The position numbers and the translations under genes are program-made. The notes under the pieces were generated by a model. The model saw only the letters and a program-made list of their open reading frames with translations. It did no database searches and was not told the DNA's origin. This document shows positions 1 through 7,303 of a stretch of 15,075 nucleotides of DNA, piece after piece (position 1 is the stretch's first letter; the number at the start of each line of letters is the position of its first letter). Origin of the DNA: Alectryocaccomicrobium faecavium (lineage in GTDB: Bacteria > Bacillota > Clostridia > Christensenellales > Aristaeellaceae); assembly GCA_018713425.1 (NCBI GenBank), contig DVOT01000057.1, positions 1-15,075 of the forward strand, written 5' to 3'.

Positions 1-2
1 TA

Positions 3-1124
<1,122 letters not shown>

Positions 1125-1152
1125 CCGCGCCTGTGCAAAAAACGCCATGCCC

Positions 1153-1159
1153 AAGGAGG
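1153..1159 (+). promoter_or_regulatory. Ribosome binding site fixing the TTG start of the DUF5317 gene
   Basis: AAGGAGG lies 9 nt before the TTG at 1169. It sits inside the longer frame that could open at the GTG at 1133, and no comparable site precedes that GTG. This favours the TTG start. Confidence 0.75.
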
Positions 1160-1168
1160 GAGTATACC

Positions 1169-1723
1169 TTGCTGCTGGTTTATGGCATTGTCGCCGCGAT
1201 CCTCATCGGCTATCTGATGGGGGGACGGGCGCGCAACTATCTCGCGCAGCCGCTGCGGGGCGTGCTGCTGCCCGCGCTGGCGCTGGCCATTGAGGCGTGT
1301 TTTGGGCTGCTCGCCAAGCGATGGGAGCCCGCCCTGTGGCTCGGCTGGGCAACCTGCGCGGAATACGCGCTGCTAGCCGCGTTTGTGGCGCTCAACTTCC
1401 GCCGCCGCGGCGCAAAATTGCTGGCGCTGGCGACGGCACTCAATTTTGCCGTCATCGCGTGCAACGGCTTTTCCATGCCGGTCACGCCCATCGTCTACGA
1501 CTATCCCGCCCTGACCAGTTTGATCGACCGGATTGAAGCGGGCGCGTTGCCCGAATACGCGCTGGTCGGCTGGGATGCGCCGCTGTGGTTCCTGGGCGAT
1601 ACGATTCCTCTGTTCGGCGGACTAGCCAGCGCAGGCGATTTGCTGATGGCCGCGGGGATGTTCCTTCTGATATTCGACCTGTTGCGCCAAAAACCACCCG
1701 CGCAAAATGGGCCGCCTCTTTGA
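1169..1723 (+). CDS. DUF5317-type multi-pass membrane protein
   Basis: This is a 184-residue, very hydrophobic protein with about five membrane segments. Its pattern matches the DUF5317 family from memory: an N-terminal segment ending in a GGR motif (18-20), LNFAVIACNGFSMPV at 91-105, LGDTIPL at 142-148, and SAGDLLMAAGMFLLI at 154-168. The function of the family is unknown to me. The start is TTG at 1169, because a strong AAGGAGG lies 9 nt upstream; the frame continues back to a GTG at 1133 without a good site. Members are often found near HD or HD-GYP signalling proteins, as here, but that link is an impression and not shown by the sequence. The stop codon falls in the loop and right-hand start of a terminator hairpin shared with the convergent glgB. 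Confidence 0.8.
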   Translation: MLLVYGIVAAILIGYLMGGRARNYLAQPLRGVLLPALALAIEACFGLLAKRWEPALWLGWATCAEYALLAAFVALNFRRRGAKLLALATALNFAVIACNGFSMPVTPIVYDYPALTSLIDRIEAGALPEYALVGWDAPLWFLGDTIPLFGGLASAGDLLMAAGMFLLIFDLLRQKPPAQNGPPL

Positions 1724-1736
1724 GGAGACGGCCCAT
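1707..1736. terminator. Bidirectional hairpin terminator between DUF5317 gene and glgB
   Basis: ATGGGCCGCCTC (1707-1718) pairs with GAGACGGCCCAT (1725-1736): 12 bp with one C/A mismatch and a 6-nt loop. On the + strand it is followed by AAATTGTTTG. On the - strand it is followed by a run of four T. It lies between two convergent genes, and the TGA of the upstream gene (1721-1723) is inside it. Confidence 0.7.
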
Positions 1737-1757
1737 AAATTGTTTGCGCCAAAATCT

Positions 1758-3782
1758 TTATCGCTCTTTGCTCTTGTTGATCTTCACCAGCACCATACCC
1801 GTGCGGCAGGGAGAATAAATGTTGAATCCCACGCCCTTGCCAGGCACAGCCTGCGCGTGATACACGGTTTCGTGGCTGATGCGGCCCTGCCCGCCAAAGC
1901 AAGCGTCGTCGGTGGAGAGCACCACCTGGTAATCGCCCTCGCCCGTGGTGTTCGCGGGCAGGAAGAAATCCGTGGGCGAATAGCTGGGGTGGAAATTGAA
2001 GAGATAGAGCATGCCGCCTTTGGAATAGGCGAGCAGCTTTTTGTTTTCATCCATCCACAGATTGGCCGCGTCCTCCTTGGAAAGGATGCGGTATTTGCGC
2101 GCAAGGCGGATCATCGCCTGGTCGAAATCCTTCAGCCATTCGTATTTCAGATAGCCGTTGTCGGCCAGCGACCACTGGCGGCGGGCGTATTTGAAGCTCC
2201 AGCCATTGCCTTCGCGCGGGAAATCGATCCATTCCGGATGGCCGAATTCGTTGCCCATAAAGTTCAAATAGCCGTTGCAAGCGAGCGTCAGCGTGACCAG
2301 GCGGATCATCTTGTGCAGCGCGATGGCGCGGTCGATTACCAGCGAATGGTAGGCCTTGTCCATGCCAGTGTACATTTCCTTATCGGCCAGCCAGAAGATC
2401 AGCGTTTTATCGCCCACCAGCGCCTGGTCGTGCGATTCCGCGTAGCCGATCACCTTTTCCTGCGGGCGGCGGGTGGTGAGCTCATACCACATGCGGCCGA
2501 TGTTCCAGTCCTCATCGCGCTTTTGCACGGTGCTCACCCAGAAATCCGGTACGCCCATGGCCAGCCGGTAATCAAAGCCGATGCCGCCATAGCGCGGGCT
2601 CAAGCACATGCCTGGCATGCCGCTCATATCCTCGGCAATGGTCACGGCGAAGGGGTTCACGGCGTGCACCAATTCCGTGGCCAGGGTAAGATAGGTCACG
2701 GCCTCGGTGTTGGTGTTCAGGCTGAAATATTTGTGGTAGCCATCGAAGGTTTCGCCCAGCCCGTGATCGTGATACAGCATGGAGGTGACGCCATCGAAGC
2801 GGAAACCGTCGAAATGGTATTCCTCCAGCCAGAATTTCAGGTTGGAAAGCAGGAAGTGAATCACCTCGTGCTTGCCATAGTCAAACAGCTTGGTGCCCCA
2901 AGCGGGATGCGTGCCGCGCGTGTACTGGTGGCCGCTCATATCGAAATCCGCAATGCCCTCGCCCGTGTTGGGCGCCAGGTGCGAATGCACCACATCGAGC
3001 AGCACATACATATTCATGGAGTGCGCCTTGTCGATCAGGCGCTTGAGCCCATCCGGATCGCCATACCAGCTGGAGGCGGCGAAGAAATTCGTCACCTGAT
3101 AGCCAAAGGACGCGTAATAGGGATGCTCCTGGATGGCCATCAACTGCACGGCGTTGTAGCCCGCCGCGGCGATGCGGGGCAGGATCTTTTCCGTGAACTC
3201 ATCGTACGTGCCGATTTTTTCTTCTTCCTGCGCCATGCCGATGTGGCATTCGTAAATATACAGCGGATTGATTTTGCGCTTTTTGTAGCCGCCATCCGTC
3301 CAGGGGAAAGGCTTGGCCGGGGCCCAGATCTCGCCCGCAAAGGCGTTGGTCCTTTCATCCTGCACAGCGCGGAAAATATAGGCCGGGATGCGCTCGGCGC
3401 GCTTGCCATCCCGGGTGACCACCACTTTTACCTTTTGGCCATGGGCCAGCGCGTCCGTACCCGGGAGATAAATTTCCCATACGCCGCCTTCCAGCCGGTG
3501 CATGGGATGGGAATCCGGATTCCAGCCGTTGAAATCCCCCATGAAGTGGAGCGCGTCCGCCTCCGGGGCCCATTCGCGATAAACCCACCCGTCCGCCGTG
3601 CGGTGAATGCCATAATATAAATACCCATTGGCAAAGCTAGGCAGGTCGCCATCTTCGCCCAGCAGCTCTTTGAGCGCCTTGGTATGGTTGTTCACACGCA
3701 ACGCGATATCCTGGCTGTAGGGCTTCAGCCAGTGATCGATGGACAGGATTTTGTATGTGCCCGCCCCCGCACGCTTTTTCAC
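1758..3782 (-). CDS. glgB: 1,4-alpha-glucan branching enzyme, eukaryote-like subtype
   Basis: This 674-residue enzyme makes the alpha-1,6 branches of glycogen in the cytoplasm. An N-terminal CBM48-like domain (about 60-150, with YREWAPEAD at 68-76 and MGDFNGWNP at 81-89) precedes the GH13 barrel and a C-terminal beta domain from about 575. Catalytic residues are visible: nucleophile D330 in DGFRFDGVTSM, acid/base E384 in IAEDMSGMP, and D452 in ESHDQALVGDK. The barrel sequence (GYNAVQLMAIQEHPYYASFG, DVVHSH, MGNEFGHPEWIDFPR) resembles the animal, fungal and plant branching enzymes (GH13_8 type) far more than the usual bacterial GlgB. The start is GTG at 3782, with GAGGTGAT at 3786-3793 just upstream. 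No other glycogen gene is adjacent. It is probably a single-gene transcript from the promoter at 3813-3841. Confidence 0.95.
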   Translation of the reverse strand: MKKRAGAGTYKILSIDHWLKPYSQDIALRVNNHTKALKELLGEDGDLPSFANGYLYYGIHRTADGWVYREWAPEADALHFMGDFNGWNPDSHPMHRLEGGVWEIYLPGTDALAHGQKVKVVVTRDGKRAERIPAYIFRAVQDERTNAFAGEIWAPAKPFPWTDGGYKKRKINPLYIYECHIGMAQEEEKIGTYDEFTEKILPRIAAAGYNAVQLMAIQEHPYYASFGYQVTNFFAASSWYGDPDGLKRLIDKAHSMNMYVLLDVVHSHLAPNTGEGIADFDMSGHQYTRGTHPAWGTKLFDYGKHEVIHFLLSNLKFWLEEYHFDGFRFDGVTSMLYHDHGLGETFDGYHKYFSLNTNTEAVTYLTLATELVHAVNPFAVTIAEDMSGMPGMCLSPRYGGIGFDYRLAMGVPDFWVSTVQKRDEDWNIGRMWYELTTRRPQEKVIGYAESHDQALVGDKTLIFWLADKEMYTGMDKAYHSLVIDRAIALHKMIRLVTLTLACNGYLNFMGNEFGHPEWIDFPREGNGWSFKYARRQWSLADNGYLKYEWLKDFDQAMIRLARKYRILSKEDAANLWMDENKKLLAYSKGGMLYLFNFHPSYSPTDFFLPANTTGEGDYQVVLSTDDACFGGQGRISHETVYHAQAVPGKGVGFNIYSPCRTGMVLVKINKSKER

Positions 3783-3812
3783 GCAATCACCTCATCATTT
3801 TGGTTTGCTATT

Positions 3813-3841
3813 ATTATACCGAAAAAGCAACCTGAAGGCAA
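3813..3841 (-). promoter_or_regulatory. Promoter of glgB
   Basis: Read on the - strand: -35 TTGCCT (3841-3836), a 17-bp spacer and a perfect -10 TATAAT (3818-3813). It sits 31 nt before the GTG start. Its -35 box directly abuts the -35 box of the divergent promoter at 3842. Confidence 0.75.
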
Positions 3842-3870
3842 TTGAGAAAGTGCGTGTTTTCGTTTATAAT
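3842..3870 (+). promoter_or_regulatory. Distal promoter of the maf-mre operon (P1)
   Basis: -35 TTGAGA (3842-3847), a 17-bp spacer and -10 TATAAT (3865-3870). It would give a leader of about 150 nt before maf. Between it and P2 lies a 10-bp palindrome, GCGCATGCGC (3925-3934). No convincing gene is seen in the leader. Confidence 0.7.
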
Positions 3871-3977
3871 TTAGAACAATCCCGCGCCGCGCTGCTTGAA
3901 AACGCGAAATGGCAAGATTTACCAGCGCATGCGCGGTGCGTGCGTGACAATTTACGTACAAATCTGTTGCATATGCT

Positions 3978-4005
3978 TTGCGATATTGCGGAAGTGTGCT
4001 ATAAT
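3978..4005 (+). promoter_or_regulatory. Proximal promoter of the maf-mre operon (P2, extended -10)
   Basis: -35-like TTGCGA (3978-3983), a 16-bp spacer and TGcTATAAT, an extended -10 whose TATAAT is at 4000-4005. Transcription would start near 4012, just upstream of the maf ribosome binding site at 4014-4018, giving a very short leader. Confidence 0.7.
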
Positions 4006-4025
4006 ATTGGAATGGAGGGATGGGC

Positions 4026-4580
4026 ATGGAACGGAAGGTTATTTTGGCCTCGTCGTCGCCGCGACGCAAGGAGCTTTTATCGAAAATGGGCGTGCCCTAT
4101 GCCTGTGTCTCGCCGGATGTGGACGAAAGCTTTTCCGGCCCACCCTGGGACGCCGTGGTGGAAATCGCCCGGCGCAAGGCGCGCGCCGTGGCGGCAAGCG
4201 CGCCGGAAGCGATTGTGATCGGCGCGGACACGCTGGTGTGCGTGGACGGCATGGCGCTGGGCAAGCCCAAAGGCCAGGCGGATGCCGCGCGCATGTGCCA
4301 CCTGCTCTCCGGACGGGAGCACGATGTGTTTACGGGCGTGTGCATGATCTGTGGAAAAAAGGAAATCGTTCACTTGGAACGCTCGGGCGTGGTTTTCCGT
4401 CCATTGGAAGAAGAGGAGATCCAGGCCTATATCGCGACGGACGAACCATACGACAAGGCGGGCGGTTACGCCATCCAGGGCACGGCGGCGGCGTTTATTG
4501 TGCGCTACAACGGTTCTTATGAAAACATCATGGGCTTTCCGGTGGACGCGGTGGCCGGCATGCTCAAACAGTTTGGTTAA
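4026..4580 (+). CDS. maf: Maf family nucleoside triphosphate pyrophosphatase (septum-formation-associated)
   Basis: This 184-residue protein has the full set of Maf motifs: ILASSSPRRKELL near the N-terminus, GADTLV with the expected catalytic D68, LGKP at 78-81, SGREHDVFTGV at 95-105, DEPYDKAGGYAIQG at 139-152 and GSYENIMGFPV at 163-173. The family hydrolyses dTTP, UTP or modified nucleotides to monophosphates, a house-cleaning role. The DEPYDKAGGYAIQG signature is of the YhdE/Maf (dTTP/UTP) type. An upstream ATG at 4020 is in frame, but it abuts GGAGGG (4014-4019). The ATG at 4026 lies 7 nt from GGAGG and matches the family's usual N-terminus, so it is preferred. First gene of the elongation operon; mreB follows after 21 nt. 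The radC gene often found between them is absent. Confidence 0.93.
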   Translation: MERKVILASSSPRRKELLSKMGVPYACVSPDVDESFSGPPWDAVVEIARRKARAVAASAPEAIVIGADTLVCVDGMALGKPKGQADAARMCHLLSGREHDVFTGVCMICGKKEIVHLERSGVVFRPLEEEEIQAYIATDEPYDKAGGYAIQGTAAAFIVRYNGSYENIMGFPVDAVAGMLKQFG

Positions 4581-4601
4581 AAATCGGTTGGGGGTTGGAA
4601 C

Positions 4602-5633
4602 ATGGCGATTGCGGGCTTGAATCTTGGCATAGACCTGGGCTCGGCCAACACGGCGGTTTGCCTGCCGGGGCAGGGCGTGGCCTTGCGCGAGGCGAGCTAT
4701 GTGCTCACGCTGGAGCAAAACGAAAATGAAGTGCTCGCCATTGGCGATGATGCCAAGGCATTGCTCGGCCGCACCGATGAGGAGGCGGCGCTGATCGCCC
4801 CCATTCTCGATGGCGCGGTGGCCGATATTGATCTGGCGGCCATGCTGGCGAGCGCGCTGGCGGAAAAGGCGCTAAGCCGGCGGCGCGCGCTGGAAAAGGC
4901 GCGGGCCGCCACGGCCATTTCGCCGGGCGCGACCAAGGTGGAACGCGCCGCGCTGCTGCGTGCCATGGCGCTCACGGGCGCGCGGCGCACGCTGGTGGTG
5001 AAATCGCCAGTGGCCGCGGCGGTGGGCGCGGGCGTGGAATTCCACGAACCGCATGGCGTGATGCAAATCGTGCTGGGCGGATCCACCACGGAGATCAGCG
5101 TGCTTTCCCTGAACGGCATCGTGGCCGCGCGCTCCATGCGCACGGGCGGCAACGCGATGGACGAGGCCGTGGTGCGCTATTTGCGCCGGGAAAAGGGCAT
5201 CGTCATCGGCGTGCGCACGGCGGAAGATCTGAAGATGGACCTGGGCAGCGCCACGGAACCCGAGGAAGACACCACCGTGCGCGTGAAGGGCCGCAGCGTG
5301 CATACCGGGCGGCCGGAAACCATCGAAATCACCAACCGTGACATTTATCTCGCGCTGCGCGCGCCGGTGGAATTGCTGGTGGACGCGATTAAGGACGCGC
5401 TGGCCAACACTCCGGCGGAGTTGGCGGGCGATCTGATGGATAAGGGCATCCATCTTTCCGGCGGCGGCGCGCTGCTTTCAGGGCTCAACCAGCTTTTGCA
5501 CGAGGCAACGCAGTTGCCCGTGATCACCAGCGACCTGCCGCAGGACGACGTGGCCATGGGTCTCGCGCGCATCAGCGCGGAGGAGCGCGTGATCGCGCGC
5601 CTGGCCGCCACCGGCGCGCTGGTGGAAGGCTAG
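4602..5633 (+). CDS. mreB: MreB-like actin-fold protein with altered ATPase site
   Basis: This 343-residue protein, normal MreB length, is collinear with MreB from end to end. MreB polymers on the membrane direct side-wall synthesis. Phosphate-1 is intact (GIDLGSANT, D11), as are the HVER-like region TKVERAAL, LNGIVAARSMRTGG, IGVRTAEDLKMDLGSA and the adenosine loop LSGGGALLSGL (285-295). Two key positions differ from consensus. The Glu before Pro in EEPMAAAIGAG is Ser (S135 in KSPVAAAVGAG). The Asp of VVDIGGGTTE is Val (IVLGGSTTE, V157), with a further Gly-to-Ser at 161. These correspond to actin Q137 and D154, so ATP hydrolysis may be lost although binding could remain. The start is ATG at 4602, preceded by a weak GGGGGTTGG site. 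It is clearly the mreB of the cluster by position; whether it is a functional filament former or a regulatory paralogue is open. Confidence 0.9.
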   Translation: MAIAGLNLGIDLGSANTAVCLPGQGVALREASYVLTLEQNENEVLAIGDDAKALLGRTDEEAALIAPILDGAVADIDLAAMLASALAEKALSRRRALEKARAATAISPGATKVERAALLRAMALTGARRTLVVKSPVAAAVGAGVEFHEPHGVMQIVLGGSTTEISVLSLNGIVAARSMRTGGNAMDEAVVRYLRREKGIVIGVRTAEDLKMDLGSATEPEEDTTVRVKGRSVHTGRPETIEITNRDIYLALRAPVELLVDAIKDALANTPAELAGDLMDKGIHLSGGGALLSGLNQLLHEATQLPVITSDLPQDDVAMGLARISAEERVIARLAATGALVEG

Positions 5634-5667
5634 AGCATCACATAGAAAATAAGGGGATTTGTGGCAC

Positions 5668-6756
5668 ATGGCTCGAAAGAAGCCTCGTTTTAAGCGGCCT
5701 GGCAGCGATTTGCCGCGCAGCCGCAGCAAGCGGCTGGGCCGGTGGATGATCGGTCTGGCCGTCACCATCGGCGTGGTGCTGGTGATTTTGTTCATTTCCT
5801 CGCGCAGCGCGGGGCAGGTAACCGTGGCGGAAAACGCGGCGGGTTCGCTCCTTTCGCCGGTGCAAAACCTGTTCAGCAACATCACGAAAAGTGTGCGCGA
5901 TTGGTTTACCGACCGGCAGACCGTGGCCGATTTGCAAGTGGCCAACCAGGAATTGCAATTGCAAGTGGATAACCTAACCATCCAATTGCAGGCCACGGAA
6001 GAAGAACGCCAGGAAAACGACCGCCTGCGCGCGCTGTTGGAGGCGGGCGAGCGCTATGAGGCGCAGGATCCCATCTACGCCGAAGTGATCGCCAAGGATG
6101 TGGGCGTGTGGTTTAGCACGTTCACCATCAACCGCGGCACGTTGCACGGCGTGAGCGTGAACAACGCGGTGATCACCGCGGACGGGTTGGCCGGGCGCGT
6201 GTATGAAGTGGGCCTGAACTATGCCAAGGTGCGCTCCATCATCCATTCTACCAGTTCGGTGGCCTGCCTGATCCAGCGCACACGGGACAATGGCGTGCTC
6301 ACCGGCCAGGTGGACGTCACCGAGACCGACGAATGCCAAATGAATTACCTGCCCAATGTCAGTTCCGTGGTGCCGGGCGATACGGTCGTCACTTCCGGGG
6401 TGGATATGCTCTTCCCCAAGGGATTGATGGTGGGCACGGTGACGGCGGTGAGCCGGCAAACGGACACCACGGACAAATCCGTGCTGGTGCAGCCCGCCGT
6501 GGATTTCTATCATCTGGAAGAAGTGCTGGTGTTGCGCGTGGTGATTCAAAATGACGAGGCGCTCGCGCCCGTGCCCACGCCGTCGCCCAAGCCCACGGTC
6601 ACGCCCAAAATTACGCCGGAGCCCACGCTGCGGCCGGGGACCACGCCGGAACCCACGCCGGACGGCCTGTGGAACTATCCCACGGCCACGCCCGCGCCGG
6701 AAACGGTGCCCACGCCCGCGCCCACCCTGCCCGAAGAAGCCTGGGCGAATTCTTAG
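5668..6756 (+). CDS. mreC: Rod shape-determining protein MreC, with Pro/Thr-rich C-terminal tail
   Basis: This 362-residue bitopic protein links MreB, PBP2 and RodA outside the membrane. A basic cytoplasmic N-terminus (1-25) is followed by one membrane helix (about 26-44), a coiled coil (about 84-125, ending NDRLRALLEAG) and the beta-rich MreC domain (about 135-295). Family signatures include VIAKDVGVWFSTFTINRG, GLAGRVYEVG, KVRSII and FPKGLMVGTV. The C-terminus from about 297 is an unusual low-complexity stretch built from PTP, PEPT and PAP units that ends in EEAWANS. The start is ATG at 5668, with AAGGGG at 5651-5656; an in-frame TTG at 5659 is too close to that site. Spacing is 34 nt from mreB and 17 nt to mreD. 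Confidence 0.93.
   Translation: MARKKPRFKRPGSDLPRSRSKRLGRWMIGLAVTIGVVLVILFISSRSAGQVTVAENAAGSLLSPVQNLFSNITKSVRDWFTDRQTVADLQVANQELQLQVDNLTIQLQATEEERQENDRLRALLEAGERYEAQDPIYAEVIAKDVGVWFSTFTINRGTLHGVSVNNAVITADGLAGRVYEVGLNYAKVRSIIHSTSSVACLIQRTRDNGVLTGQVDVTETDECQMNYLPNVSSVVPGDTVVTSGVDMLFPKGLMVGTVTAVSRQTDTTDKSVLVQPAVDFYHLEEVLVLRVVIQNDEALAPVPTPSPKPTVTPKITPEPTLRPGTTPEPTPDGLWNYPTATPAPETVPTPAPTLPEEAWANS
6613..6658 (+). repeat. Short tandem-like repeats encoding TPEPT in the mreC tail
   Basis: ACGCCGGAGCCCACGC (6613-6628) recurs as ACGCCGGAACCCACGC (6643-6658) with one mismatch and a 30-nt period. The surrounding 6570-6730 region is rich in CCCACG and CCGGA units that encode the Pro/Thr-rich tail. Such repeats can change copy number by slippage or recombination. 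Confidence 0.6.
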
Positions 6757-6773
6757 CGGAGGGAGGGACGCGC

Positions 6774-7265
6774 GTGTTTCGCAAGCTGTTTCCCTGGTTC
6801 ATCACGCTGTTCATGGCGCTGGTGGATACTTCCGTGGTGCCGTTTCTCACCAATAGCCCGTTCACGCCGCTGTTTTCGCTGACCACGATTGTGGCGCTGG
6901 GCCTGCTGCTGGGCCGGCGGCGCGGCGCGCTGCTGGGGCTGATGGCGGGCCTGGCGGTGGATATCCTGGTGAACGAGCCTTATGGCCTGATGACCATCAT
7001 CTTCACGGGCGCGGGCTTCGTTTCGGGCTTTGCCGGCCGCAAGTTCATGAACCATATGTGGACGACCGTGCTTACGCCCGTGGCGGTATTCGCCTTGATG
7101 GAAGGGATTTTGTTCCTGTATCAGGCGTTCGCGCGCGCGGCGGAAGTCCGCCTGCTGGCCTATGGCGCGGCGCGCGTGGGCATTCAAACGGCGATGGTGC
7201 AGGCGCTCTATTTGCTGTACAACGCCATTTTGCGCCCGCGGCTTTCGCGCTACGGGGCGCGCTAA
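6774..7265 (+). CDS. mreD: Rod shape-determining protein MreD
   Basis: This 163-residue integral membrane protein has about five hydrophobic helices, the usual size for MreD. The order is a short N-terminus (MFRKLFPWFI), helices near 8-24, 33-47, 50-65, 70-87, 97-118 and a C-terminal one at about 138-154, ending in a basic tail. The LLGRRRGALLGLMAGLAVD segment (45-63) followed by LGLMT-like YGLMTIIFTGAG is typical of the family. The start is GTG at 6774, because GGAGGGAGGG (6758-6767) lies at the right distance; the frame itself is open upstream within mreC. MreD is low in sequence conservation, so position between mreC and the PBP2 gene carries much of the weight. Confidence 0.9.
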   Translation: MFRKLFPWFITLFMALVDTSVVPFLTNSPFTPLFSLTTIVALGLLLGRRRGALLGLMAGLAVDILVNEPYGLMTIIFTGAGFVSGFAGRKFMNHMWTTVLTPVAVFALMEGILFLYQAFARAAEVRLLAYGAARVGIQTAMVQALYLLYNAILRPRLSRYGAR

Positions 7266-7303
7266 AAAAACAAAATGCCATTATTTGGAGGTGAAATTGC
7301 TGT

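Noticed and set aside
1133..1168. GTG at 1133 as DUF5317 gene start
   Set aside because: The extension is not hydrophobic, and the strong AAGGAGG lies inside it, pointing to TTG at 1169.
1707..3620. 637-codon open frame on + opposite glgB
   Set aside because: No ribosome binding site, no domain, and full overlap with an intact branching enzyme.
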